A DNA stretch of 64,000 nucleotides. Origin: Siphonodentalium dalli. Lineage: Eukaryota > Mollusca > Scaphopoda > Gadilida > Siphonodentaliidae. Below are positions 23,219-35,022 of the stretch, piece by piece (the first letter of the stretch is position 1; every line of letters starts with the position of its first letter). The translations under genes and the position numbers were made by a program. The stretch covers positions 48,106,443 through 48,170,442 of the forward strand of contig CP136068.1 of the NCBI GenBank assembly GCA_032622095.1, written 5' to 3'. Below the pieces are notes generated by a model. That model saw only the letters and a list, made by a program, of their open reading frames with translations, had not been told where the DNA came from and did no database searches.

Positions 23219-24119
23219 ATCAATCATGACGTTTCCCCGCTGTATAGTTCCACAGACGCTTGTCTTTTGATCTAAACTGTTTCTTTTCTCCTTGTTGCAA
23301 ATCGATTTTTCCAGTTAAAATCGTATTTGACTCATGCTTAACGCGTGAAAAAGCCACCCGTATAATATTAGAACCCAGGAACCCATATACATACCATCTG
23401 ACTCTTGTATATATGTGTATGTATAGCACGAACACATAGCCGATTTCTCAATTTATAATAACTAACTGATAAACATCAAATCTCAATAATTTACTGAGTT
23501 AAAATGTGTAAAAAGGCGCAGCTTACCTCTTTAATGAAACTGATAACAATGACAAAATATCCAACCAAGTTTGCACTATTGTAGAAAATCCAGCATACAC
23601 CATATAGAATATGCGCACGAATCACATACAATCCGCGGTATGCGTATCGCACAAAACATAATTATTCGAACTCGATTATATGCCACCTGTTGATGTAAAC
23701 ATATTTGTATTCCTGATGAACTTCGTATAATCGGGATTGGCGAAGTCATGTATCCATTCCTATATATGTGTACTGGTGACCCAAATATACATTGTGGTCA
23801 TTTCATTATATGTATTTTCCCGTGTATATTTTGTATCAAACACTGCCAATTTCACGAGAATCACGTTTTGGACAACGTCATGTCATTCATGTACAGCGAC
23901 TGATCTGGTTGTAGCGGATATTAATTCTTATTATTTCATCTAATCATTGCTGTCCCAAATAAGCGATAATTAGTCTTGCGGACTCTGATTCAGCCATGTA
24001 TGTTACTGATGGCACAAAAACTGTTATGAGTGTTGATGAAATCGTTTATTGGCAATGACAGCTGGAACTGTGAGTGTGTCTGGAAGTACAATTTCATTCC
24101 AACACATGCAATCAGATTT
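23219..24119. other. Unassigned spacer
   Basis: AT-rich, with no recognised feature between the LINE and Crypton remnants. Confidence 0.35.
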
Positions 24120-25419
24120 TGATATTAATGAGTTATTTCCAATGAATGCACGTTGTTTGAGGAACCCATGGACATACCTGGTGATCATGCTGAAACAAAA
24201 TCAGGTGAGACTGAGAGAAAGGTTGATAATAATACCACAGGTAGATTCCAAGCACTGCAGGATCATGAACTTCAGGCGCTAGAGAACAACTATCATTACT
24301 CAAAGAAGACGCAGGCGAACACTCGGTGGGGAGTGAAAATATTTGAAGACTGGTGTTTGGCGGTAGGGAGAGCAGTGAATTGGAAATAGCATCAAAAGCT
24401 GAATTAAGTGATGCCCTGCGCCACTTCTATGCAGAAGCGAAACCAGGTAATGTTGAGAAGAGGAAAGAGACCCTGCCCAATCAGATTGCTGGCGAACACC
24501 AAACAAATTCTTTGATCAACATCAGAGGTGGCATAAATAGACGTCTGTCAGATTGAGAAGAGATATTGATATAGTGCGGGATCAAGAATTTAAAGCAGCG
24601 AATCGCATGCTGAACTCCAAGCTGAAGAAAATGTGACAAGAGGGAAATTCGAGACCAACAAAACACAAAGATATAATAAACAGTGAAGACCTCAAATTTA
24701 TTAATGATTATCTGTGCGTATATTATCCATACCACCTCAGGCTGCGTGCATGGTATCTAATCACAATTCGCTTTGTTTCAAAGGGATTAGAGCTGCATCA
24801 TCAACTAAAGGTTGATTCATTCGAATTCAAAGTTGATGAGAAAGGTCAGGAGTATGCGTCGTTGACTCACGAGACACACCAGAAAAATGCGACAGGAGGT
24901 GTGGGTGCAAATCATGAACCAGGAATCGACAAGCGAATGTACGCTTCTGGACAACATGACTGCCCAGTCAAGTCGTTCAAAGAATTTCTAATGAGAACTT
25001 CCAATGATGCTACATCGCTGTTTACTAAAATTGAGAACAATGCGTTGGTCAATCCCACAACAACTGACATTTGGTATACACCAATAAGTATATCACAACG
25101 ATACTTCTCATCATTTATGCCAGAGATCAGTAGAAATTGTGGATGTTCCAGGAAATACACAGCTCACTGTCTGCGTCCTACCGCCATTTCTGCAATGAAT
25201 GATGCTGGGTTTGAGCTCCGGCATATAATGTTCATGACCGGCCATAAGAATGAGAGCAGCATTCTAAGCTACAACCGTGGGTGTTGTACAAAACAGAAAG
25301 CTGCCATGAGCAGCACCCTGAGTTCTTTGGCTAGAGGTGATGAAATTGAACAGACGCCCGCTCCTACTAGTAATTCTAGTATTCTACAGCTTTATCAATT
25401 CCACAACGTCAGCCGCTAA
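24120..25419 (+). pseudogene. Crypton tyrosine recombinase, lightly damaged
   Basis: Plus-strand translation matches animal Crypton-type tyrosine recombinases (DUF3504-like). An N-terminal KKTQANTRWGVKIFEDWC segment precedes a core-binding part, then the catalytic domain with YTAHCLRPTAISAMNDAG (the H-x-x-R box), FMTGHKNESSILSYNRG (GHK followed by the candidate nucleophile Tyr) and KQKAAMSSTLSSL. The last 186 codons (24862-25419) are open. Damage is limited: frame changes near 24360 and 24557 and an in-frame TGA near 24634. Cryptons integrate by site-specific recombination and lack inverted repeats, so ends cannot be set here. A domesticated gene is unlikely given the lesions. Confidence 0.9.
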
Positions 25420-26356
25420 TGCCAATAATTGGGAATGACTTCATGATTGTACCAAAGAATGGCACAGTAATCAACAAATCATCAAGCGCAACCAGTATTA
25501 GCCCTGCATTGTTGCCAAACTGTTCCTTCAAAAAAAATTCATTTACGATAAATATGAATCCATCTACATAAAGACAAGTAGTAATTTGATAAATTTTCAG
25601 ATGTTCTACGTCTACGAGACTTTGGTCGTCAGTTGATGGCAAATATTCCGCTGTTCTACGACTATGATAAAATTGACCAGAACTGTTGAGAACTGTTGTT
25701 TACTTGTTTCAATGGAAGAAATTTATGTTATTGATATGTGTTTTCATTCACTGGAGTATTTGCCCTAAGTACTAAGTGGAACCCTCCAAGTCTGATTGTC
25801 AACTAAAATGTTTTTTAAAAATGAGGTACTAAGTTGCAGATATATAAAATTACACATTCAGTTTATTTTGACTGCATACACAAATTACAATAAGATAAAT
25901 AGAAAACACTACATCAAATAATTTGTGATGTAGCGTTTTGTATTTATTCAGTGCTTTTCCTCTTTTAAAATTTATTCACCGAAAGATTTTCACTCGAAAA
26001 TGAGAAATGTAGAATCGTTTGAAGCTTTTTTATGCTGATCAAACTTACTAGAGAAAAACGCCATATATCCACAATGTCTATACATTCCATCTCGCAGAGC
26101 ATATTCAAAGAATATGATGCCAAGTTGTTTATTATCTTCTCAAATACTAATTATGCAAGTGTTAGTTTGTTTGAAACGAATCGAAGCACAACAATTGTAC
26201 TGAGTGCGCTCCCCTGTGAAAAATAGTTGGATGGAAAATTGGGCGGGTTTAGTACCTCGCTGGGCCGTTGGCGTTCCTGCTGCGAACTGATTTCGCCACT
26301 TCACATGAAGAAAATACAATGATTAACCCATTAAATCACCAGTTGCGTGTAAATAT
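25420..26356. other. Unassigned stretch 3' of the Crypton
   Basis: AT-rich. It may include Crypton 3' sequence, but no boundary is visible. Confidence 0.3.
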
Positions 26357-26494
26357 AAGAAATGGATGTTGATTTTGTTGCGTTCCATGGAGTATGGATG
26401 CAAGTTGGTCCGACATTTTCGCGTTCCACACAAAATGTCGGACTAACTTTCATCCATACTCCATGGAACGCAACACAATCAACAACCATTTCTT
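26357..26494. repeat. Near-perfect palindrome, arms of 63 bp
   Basis: Arms 26357-26419 and 26432-26494 pair with few mismatches around a 12-base loop. The central part of each arm is GCGTTCCATGGAGTATGGAT. It is large enough for a stable cruciform or hairpin and resembles a short palindromic MITE. There is no coding. Confidence 0.92.
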
Positions 26495-27440
26495 AAAAGC
26501 AGCCAATTTACCTTAACCCTATGTGGCCTAGTCCGTTTCATGGATATTGATGGCAGTATGCGTTAACAATTCTTCAAATACAAGGCTCATTGGTTCTCAA
26601 CAGTGGCCTGCTTCAACTTGTTTCCAAATATTTGATGCCGTTGCCATGGAAACCCGAGACAGGACCAGCTTCCGGACACCACCCTCCAAAAAGATTTCAA
26701 AATAACTAAGCAAAATATCTTTAAAAATTCGGGATTTAGTCACTAAAGTCGCGGTTAAACACTGAGGGATTCAACTTTATTCCAACAACTTACAAACTCA
26801 AAAATATTGTTTATTACAGAAAGCCAGCAGTGGGTGCAAACATAACGAAATGGAAATACCGACATTATCTGGTGATTCGAAATGCAGCACAATAACAGGT
26901 ATGCACGGGCAGCAGACACAAGATATGCTATAATATCGCACGCCGCAATCGTGTAGCCCAGTTTTCGAAAGCCAAGAGCGATTAGAGAAGGACTCATACA
27001 CACCCACTGCCGTCATAACCTGCATGAATTAGTTGCAATGTTTGATTTGGGGTATTTGTTTTGGAACCTGTCTCGCAATAAAAAGAAAAGAATAGAAAAC
27101 CAATGCATCGCCCAGATATCCAACAATATATTTTCTGCGACTGTCCCACCTCTCGTTTGGTTTAGATAGTTTAATCATCAACCGATGATATATGATACAA
27201 CGGAAATAACATTTAAATTAACAATAACTATCCTGAGCATTACGCGCAAAAGATAACTTAGTCCCGATTTATTAATTGTTGGTGGCAGATAATTGACAGC
27301 CTGTTATCGTGAAAATAAGCACAGTTTGGGTTCATAATGGCATTATTTGAAAACTCAAATACGCTATATCTCTATATGAGCTTAACAGCTGTTTAATAAA
27401 CAACCATATATGAGATTATTTGAATCTGAAACGGGTGCAT
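26495..27440. other. Unassigned stretch
   Basis: Overlapping minus-strand open frames at 26755-27025 are Cys-rich and hydrophobic but lack any domain or splice support. Confidence 0.25.
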
Positions 27441-27569
27441 GACGTTTCGGCACCTAGACGTTTCGGCACCTGGTTTTCTGGACGTTTCGGCATCTGGGTT
27501 TTCGACACTTGGTTGTTTCGGCCCAGGTGATTGGACGTTTCGGCACGTCATCGAAGACGTTTCGGCACT
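27441..27569 (+). repeat. GACGTTTCGGCAC mini-array
   Basis: Six to seven exact or near copies of GACGTTTCGGCAC separated by short variable spacers. The spacing is irregular. Confidence 0.85.
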
Positions 27570-29104
27570 TGTTTCTTTTTCTTTTCTTATATAATATTTT
27601 CTTTGTTGTTGGCAGCATCGAACGTGCAGCAGCGGCATTTCCCAATATGAATACCGGAAGGCCAATATACAACAAACTCCAATCAACTTGACTTGTTCGT
27701 CATGCCCAAAGTGGTACATGTATATACATTGGTTTCGACTTGTTCTACCGTAGGTAGGGGGTGCCTGCCTAATCACTTTTGGCGTTTGTCCGCTGCACTG
27801 TTTATGTGGCGCAATCTTTGCAATATTCTTCTTGATTCACTCTTATCAATATTTAGGCCAATGTGAACCTATTTGTAAAATTCACTGCCCACAAATGGTG
27901 CACGATCTTTCATGTTGTGGTACATTAAGCTAATTGCCATTATCAGTCGGAAGCTGGCATGTAGTTTCTGGTCGACCTACTGTGAATGGTATGCATACAA
28001 TTGGTGACGAGACGATGAATACTTTTCAAATTGGAAATCATTGTTGGTTGTGGAATAAAATGTGCATTTCTAGAGCTCAAGATATCGGCATGACATTTCA
28101 GTTATCATCGGTTATATTCAAAGACCCCGTAAAACCGAATTTCGCGCCCAAATAATTATCCAGGAGAGACAAAAAACTGATAAAGTTGGGTGACTTTGTG
28201 CATAAGTCAGACTCTCGTTCGTGATTGTAATATGCACATAATTACTTGTTTGCAATAACTGAAGAGAAAATCATGATATTGTTTCTATGGGTAACTGTCG
28301 ATGTGAATTTATACGATGTTTTGTCAGGTATACGACATAACTGAATTATCGCTTTGTACTTTACAAGGTTTTTATAGAACCGCCTAGTGGCCGTCAACAT
28401 TAGTAACAAACGGTTATAAATTATTAGAGGCATGGTAGTTAAATTTGTGTTGTTTTGTACCTTTGTCGTGTGGAGAAATGTCAGAGATTAAAATAACATA
28501 AAGTAACCCATCGTTGTGCATATCTGATACATTTATATACCGTTTCCTTGATGCACACTACACGTGTGGCATACTTTCAATGATTTATAGCCATACATAT
28601 ATAATACATCACCATGGATCATTAACTAGTAAACGTTTGAGCTCGTTGTGTGGTATAGTATATATATAGCTGTATAACACATATGCGTACAATGTTGCAC
28701 AAAATGTTGAGGTCATACTCAAAACTTCGTAGTTAGCTTTGCGTCTTGTGGCTAGTCGTCGTTATGGTTATCAGTGGTCCTCCATGTTGTATTATCGATC
28801 GTGTTTCTTGGTAAGTACATAATTATACATACACATTTGTGGACAACATCATATCATGTATACCCGTTTTGTGTTTCTCTCGAGACTTTACTCTTACCCA
28901 CTTTCTCATATAGGTATGTCATAAATAACTATTTCTGATCACGTTTTTTGAGTAGCAGCCGCAGTTGCCCCACGGTCATTAATATATCTAACCGTTAGAG
29001 AACAGCGGCAATTGATCACATGTAACGCACATCATGTCTTCACACCGCGAAATCGATCGTGGGATTCGTTGGGCAGTTGGAGGATTCGTTCGAGCGTGTA
29101 TGGT
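27570..29104. other. Unassigned stretch
   Basis: A 73-codon plus frame at 27934-28155 has no domain. A strong donor-like CTTG|GTAAGT at 28811 has no convincing exon before it. Confidence 0.25.
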
Positions 29105-29185
29105 GCACTTTTTGTTATTAAAATACGGTAAATCACACAAAGAGGGTCACTGCTTGGTAATATACAGGTAAATGCTAACATTTTG
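29105..29185. repeat. Inverted repeat, left arm
   Basis: Reverse complement related to 29563-29637. Shared blocks are AAAATGTTAGCATTTACCTG, AAGCAGT and ACCCTCTTT. About 375 bp of unassigned sequence lies between the arms. Confidence 0.75.
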
Positions 29186-29562
29186 ACGTGATAATATAGT
29201 TGTTGTAATGTCTGCATAGCGAATACTCGTTGATAATTCAAAACCCTCGTTTTGACATTATGTTTACACCCATCTCACTTCTGCTACATCATGTCTGTTA
29301 TTAAAGCGAGTATTGAGCTGGAATTCACAGAGCTAGTTGGAAGAATATCCTCTTATATCCACTGGTCTTAGAAAGTGGAAACATGTGACAATTTAGTTGG
29401 AAATACCGAGAGCGTTTTATTGTAAATCACAAACGAGGATACATAATTGTTTATTAGTGAGAGATAGAGAGTAGGGAGAAAATCGACCAGTGCACAGGGT
29501 ATATTACATGTACATACCCTGCGTATGCATATGTGAGAATGGTCTCCCCGTAGGTCAAGCTA

Positions 29563-29637
29563 CAAAATGTTAGCATTTACCTGTCCATTGTCAAGCAGTT
29601 ACCCTCTTTTATTGGTTATCGCATTTTAATACAAAAC
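29563..29637. repeat. Inverted repeat, right arm
   Basis: Partner of 29105-29185. The pair may delimit a MITE-like element of roughly 530 bp, but no target duplication was identified. Confidence 0.75.
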
Positions 29638-29689
29638 GATACATGAAGTGTTGGTGATTATCTGATTAGGGGTGTGCCATACGATTTAG

Positions 29690-30365
29690 TCACGCACAGC
29701 GTAAATTCCAAGTTAGATGCCGGCGGCCATATCTGTCATCGAAAGTTATCCAAATTCAATTGCACCAATCTAGAGGTCCTAACATGCACATTTTCAAAAT
29801 AATTATCCAATAAACAGAGACTGCAGAGTTAAGTGTGTCGAAGGATTCAAATTTTAAATCCAAGATGACTGTTGGAGGCCATGTTTGGTAACCAATTTCA
29901 TAAACACATAACGGCACCCATCTAAAGTTCACCCCGAAGATCCATATGAAGTTAGTCCTATAGGGTGTGCCAAAGGATTTAGTCATACATATTTGAAAAT
30001 GCAACCTGGCCGCTGGTGGCCATGTTTTTCAACGAAATTCGGAAAAATATTGATGGCTTCCGTCGAGAGGTCACCTCGAAGATTAATATGAAGTTTGTTG
30101 ATGTCAGGATGATGGATATTGTTTGTATGGTGTTCCAAATGAATTTTTCATCGGAAATTGTTCAATTTGATAGCTCCCATGTAAAGGTGATCATAAACAT
30201 GCCTACAATTTTTAAAAACCATTCTCAAATATATGCGAGCTGCAAGGTGATGGATTCAAATTTGAAATCCATTTTGTTAACGAATTTCGGAAAAATCGAT
30301 GGCTCCCATCTAGAGGTCACCCGGGAGATCCGTGTGAAGTTCGGTGACGATCGGATGAGATAATT
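29690..30365 (+). repeat. Diverged units related to the 165-bp array
   Basis: Repeats the order GATTTAGTCA, a CAAGNTG block, GGCGGCCAT and a CATCTAGAGGTCACC-type block near 29690, 29975 and 30250, resembling a decayed version of the array at 11950-13216. Confidence 0.55.
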
Positions 30366-31115
30366 ATGTGACCTGTATGTGTGTTAACGGAAACGGTTGA
30401 CGGTTGGACGCAAGACCCCATGTACGACGGCACACTTATGAGGTGCATTATATTGTTCTCCGACTTGTTGGGTGCAGCTCACAATTCACATACCGAAAAA
30501 TAGTTTTATTTTTTCAATTCTGTTTTGTAAATATGACTACACTTTCGCTGAAATAGAAAACGCATCATTTGAAAGAATAAACAATTCAAAGAGCACAAAA
30601 AGCACAAAAGTATTCCTATATGTTTAAATGTAGCGAACGCGTTGTCAAAACCGGTTGATCTGTGAGAGGTGTTTGATGATGACTATTTTGTCAAATACAT
30701 GTGTTGCGCTTCTTTTGGTCAGTGCCTACACATTCTGGTGATACTGATCTACAAACTGAATTTACTTTTAAAAATTGAAAGTAAATAAGGATTCATCAAT
30801 AAAACATTCCGCATGAAGTTCTCCTAGATCATGAAAATATACTTTAATTTATGACAATTCTCCACCAACACTTTCTTAAACTTTGCAATGAATTTATAAT
30901 AATTTAAAATAATTTATTTTCCAAATTTATATATAGCAAACTTTCACAAGTTATGTGATATATCGGGTGCTACTATAATTGTTCATGTCGTGTTTCATCC
31001 ACCCATGCAACAGACTGACACCGTGGTGATACGGTCGAACAGCTGAAACGACCCAATAAACCAAACCAATCAGTATAGGGAGTTGAAAAACGGTCATGTT
31101 GCTTTTATGTTTCAG
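30366..31115. other. Spacer with a possible signal-peptide segment
   Basis: Mostly AT-rich. At 30676, MMTILSNTCVALLLVSAYTFW is a good signal-peptide shape, followed by a donor-like GTGATA. The splice phase does not match the lectin exon at 31116, so assigning it to that gene would need another exon or a weak donor. Confidence 0.25.
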
Positions 31116-31337
31116 ATCAATGTCCTGTTTTGAAGGGATATTTGTCTGAGAATATTTCTGGGAAGATTATCTGCTGGAAGTTCTACTCTCATAAGTCAAT
31201 TCGAGCTGAGGCGGAAAGCACGTGTATTCTTGATGGCGGCCATCTCCTTTACGTGCCAGATAGCGTTACGCATCAATGTATAGCGAGCCAACTCACAACT
31301 TTGAACGTGCTACCCACCTCACCAGATTGGCTGGATC
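31116..31337 (+). CDS. C-type lectin domain exon, N-terminal half
   Basis: The exon runs from acceptor TTTCAG to donor GTGAGT, phase 1 at both ends. It encodes about 74 residues starting QCPVLKGYL. Visible long-form C-type lectin landmarks are the first Cys in CPVLKGY, the paired Cys in IICWKFYSHKSI, then AEAESTCILDGGHLLYV (alpha-2 region, first core Cys and the Gly-Gly of the fold). The C-terminal half with its three remaining core cysteines is absent here and is found at 53444 in the same strand and matching phase. The product would be a secreted or membrane lectin; ligand unknown. The N-terminal coding exon of this gene was not identified with confidence. Confidence 0.82.
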
Positions 31338-31486
31338 GTGAGTATACAGTATCACACTGGGTGGCGTGGTCACGTTGTTGTGACCCACCACCCTGGGAAT
31401 ACATATTTTGTTCGTTACCGATCTCGGACAGCCACCCAACCAAAACAAGTTTTTTCCAAGTTGCAATTGGGGACCCCATCCTGTTC

Positions 31487-31575
31487 TCCCGAAGCAGTAT
31501 GGCCGGATTCGTCATCTCCGGTTTAAAGCTCCGAAGTGAAACCTGGTTTAAGGTAGGATTCCCCTAAATTTGGGA
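31487..31575 (+). repeat. Dispersed repeat end containing GGATTCGTCATCTCC
   Basis: GGATTCGTCATCTC followed by GTTTAAA-rich sequence recurs near 21640-21690 (inverted) and 46130-46200. CATACCTTAAACCTACATTGG near 38990 is related. These look like one end of a transposon family. Confidence 0.6.
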
Positions 31576-31648
31576 ATATGCATTGTCGATGAGGGTGGGC
31601 TAGGTTCGGAGGCTCGTTTTTTTACGATAACGGCGAGCACAGACTAAA

Positions 31649-32221
31649 GTGATATATCAAAATGTAGGTCCAGGTTTGGAGTATCGGAAACCAGTGGCAC
31701 TTTCCGCAAGAATGTATTATAAGTGGCAGAAAACTGTCTTGGAATATAGCCTTTGGCATTCGTACGCAAACAACGTGAAACCACATTTCACCCCAAAAAA
31801 TAATTTAGTGACAGATGACCACGTGTCCCGACTACAATTCCATTTGAAAACATTTAACGTTTTTCACCTGCAATACCCATACAGCCGAATTCACCAAACC
31901 CACAAAACACGTGGAGTCGGAAGCCATTTTATCGATTTATTCGTTATCCGTAGCCAAAGTGCAAAGGTCAACTGCGGCGAGTGCCGATACCGGTATATAT
32001 GGAAGACCATAATTGTCACTTTTAAAAGCTATTTGCGCCATATGAATATGCATTGCTCAAATGGATGTGCAACAAGTAAGACGTCCTTTCTGAACGTGAT
32101 TCCGGTAATAACTATATTATATTGCAGTGACTCCGTGCACAAACACCGTCTCCACCAACAACAACAACCATACAACAACACAGTACAGTTTGGAATCTCG
32201 AATTACGTTCCCGTTTGTTAG
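31649..32221 (+). other. Unrecognised 190-codon open frame in the lectin intron
   Basis: The longest open frame in the window. It contains C-G-E-C and C-S-N-G-C pairs and a Gln run, but no family I recognise, no splice sites in keeping and low-complexity tails. Chance or a decayed element is more likely than a gene. Confidence 0.15.
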
Positions 32222-33356
32222 AACCCCATTAGATCATAATTTACGTAACGGAATGTAAAAAAATGAGTTTTACTGTGTATCCATTACCCAATACTATACG
32301 ACACAATATATTTGCATAAATATTAATAAAGGAGCAGTACGCTACAAAACAATACAATATAATAATACTAATAAATAAAACTCATTTCTGTTTTGTTTGT
32401 CTATCGGGCTTTGTTTATGTAGCTTTTTATTCCGAATACCCAATAATCCGAAGGTCTCATAATCCGAAGGTCCGATACTACGAATATCCGGTATATATTC
32501 TGCAAAATCCGAACACCTCCTGAGAAAGGTGACATTATAATTACACCAAGAGGCGTAATTGCAATGCATATTTGTGGTACAATTATGCTTTAAATATGGC
32601 CATTTGTTATTAGCATCTTTTGGATTAGTATAGTATCAGACTCAGGACTGTAAATTTGTGCCATTTTGTGGTTATCACAGGCGTCTACTTGTAGTTCAAT
32701 CTGGTACTCGGTGCGGGGTCCAGAGAGTTTTCAGATAAATATTTAAGAATATTTCAGCACACATATCGCTGAAAAACAATTTGTGTAAGAACAACCATTG
32801 TCAGTGTTTGGCACAAATTTATTTGCCAAATTGCTGTTTGCTGATTTAGCAAATTTCTTAAATCAACCCATTGCGAATAATTGCCATTATTATGAATTTA
32901 TTATCATTTAAATTTCTTCTAATGCAAGGCGAGTGTGTCTGTTTTTACATACACAGGGACCTATCAAAGCCAGTTTTCATACTGCTTACCGATGTGGGCA
33001 CCCAAACTGCAGGTGCCAACAAAAAAAAACAAAAAAATTCAGGTCCCAATTCATATCATAACAAAACATTTATATACCGGTACCAGTATATTGACATAAA
33101 AACATATTTTACAAAAAGTTGGTTGGAATCATATTGTAAAGCATGTTTGGCTTTCATCTGTGAAAACTTCAAATAGTTTGAGTTCAGATTTATTACCATT
33201 CAGCTACTTCCGTATTTCAATCAAATTCAAATGAAATTACACAATACAGTGCAGGAACAGAGACAATTTGATCAATTCAACATGGTTATTATGTGGAATA
33301 TCATAATACCAAATTAATAATTAACATAGAGAGTAGTACTAATAGTAATTACTAAA
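32222..33356. other. Unassigned intronic stretch
   Basis: AT-rich. ATAATCCGAAGGTC is repeated twice near 32450-32482. No exon recognised. Confidence 0.35.
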
Positions 33357-34109
33357 TTAAAGGTACTCAATCCGATCAGAGGGTCCTATATTATTATATT
33401 ATTGGCTTTGGGGGTAAACAATAATTGATTTGAGTCGAGGAACCTACCAATCAACACTCAAGGTGATTATCGATACTTGAAGTTTTGTCATTTCTATTCT
33501 TTCTGTCCCAGAACATGGCGTCAAAAGGATGTTCTCGGTCAAAATTGCTCTATTATTACCACTGGATTTTAAAGTTACCCATCCTTGTCTGTTTGAATAG
33601 TGTTTCTGGTGTACACATCTCGAGCAAATTACGAAGTTATGGGCAATTATTAGTACTCATCTCGTTGAAAATAAAAGATTTCAAAAATCAATATCTAATA
33701 ACACGGAGGCCTAAAAAAATACATTTGTTTCCGCGAACGAGCTGAAAAAAATTAGGGTAGGTAGGTAGGCTTAACTTTTTTGTTTTGTTAACTTTTTTTT
33801 TTTCAGTATCTTTAAAAATAACTGTATAATACTTGTCAATAACCCAAACTATGCACTTCTTAGCCCCAATCAGGTTAAACCAAATGACAGAGGAACTAAA
33901 AACTCCAATTCAATCTTACATATGCTTCAATATTTACATATATACTAGTCTATATACTAATATAGTCTTTGATAATCCTAATATTTCCCATATGGCCTGC
34001 CGACAACTGGAGTCAGTCCAGCACCACTGCACTGTCACATATTGGAGTGACCGTCTTGTACCGATCTCTTAATGATGGCTTCACAAACCCACCTTCTCCT
34101 CCGCATTCA

Positions 34110-34620
34110 GTGAAGGATCTAGGTATTTTTTTGGGACACCTGTTTTGGGCAATGATATGCCAAAGGCATAACCTGAAAGCCTGAGCGGAGGAAGGTTTGG
34201 GAGGGTGACCCCCTGCTGATGGTGGGGGTTCTCGGGAACTTCTCCCCCTGGAAATTTTTTGAAAATCCATTGCATTTAAAGCTAATCTAGGGCACTTTGA
34301 GTCAGAATTTTGAATTTTACTGAGAGTGAGAGGTCAATTTGATCAAGTTTCTCAAGCATAACTTTGGAAATTTTTAGGATAGGATAGGATAATTTTATTT
34401 ACAATACACACACATGGAAAGTACAATTACATGTACAAATAAATATAATATTAATAGACTATACATGTATATGCTAGGGGTGATATAGTCATGGCTGACT
34501 GTCTTCCTATCACCCTTTGGATTTTTTTTATATATATGTATGGATTGGAAATGCTTATAAGTTATTATCAAATATCTTTTGGTTCCATGGATTATGCTTA
34601 TCCTGCTTGAAATCATAAAA
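34110..34620. repeat. Inverted repeat block, left copy
   Basis: Reverse complement related to 35980-36255: GGAATGATTTGCC-like, GCCTGAGCGG, CCCCCTGCTGATGG, AACTTTGGAAATTTTTA and ATAACTTATAATC-type blocks. The left copy has about 160 extra bases (34373-34530) beginning with tandem AGGAT repeats and looking like a small retroposed tail. The right copy lies outside the 33361-35847 element. Confidence 0.75.
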
Positions 34621-34674
34621 TGAGACTTACCATTATGTATGTATATGATTTATTTTCAGACTGAGAAGTCCATA

Positions 34675-35022
34675 CAGTCCTTCCCAGGAGACGGGAGTGA
34701 TTGCTCTCGCACCCGTATGCACTCGTAATTTTCAATTCACGGGTGCTAAAATTCGCACCCGTCCTTCACAAAATACTAATGGAGACTGTAATTGTTGGTT
34801 CAATATTGAACTATTTTAAGGTTTATTTAGATGCTTTACCATCTCAGTGCAACTATGGCATATTAAAGTGTAACTAGACATGTCTATTCCACAATGACTT
34901 TTTGTTTGAGCAAAAACCCAACTTACATGTACATTTATAGTATGGGTGTCATATTACACCCGTCTTCTGCATTACGGGAGCAAATAAATGCTCTTGCTGT
35001 GTTTTCCTCATGGGAAGGACTG
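34675..35022. mobile_element. 348-bp MITE with a 6-bp duplication
   Basis: Ends are CAGTCCTTCCCA and TGGGAAGGACTG, flanked on both sides by TCCATA (34669-34674 and 35023-35028). GCACCCGT and GGGAG motifs recur near both ends. A 6-bp duplication is unusual; the superfamily is uncertain (Dada elements make 6-7 bp). No coding capacity. Confidence 0.85.

Noticed and set aside
22119-25419. ORF1p and recombinase as parts of one composite element
   Set aside because: They belong to unrelated element classes (LINE and Crypton) and are separated by 0.9 kb of unrelated sequence.
27441-27569. CRISPR-like array (GACGTTTCGGCAC repeats)
   Set aside because: The repeat is 13 bp with irregular short spacers in animal DNA; it is a degenerate minisatellite.
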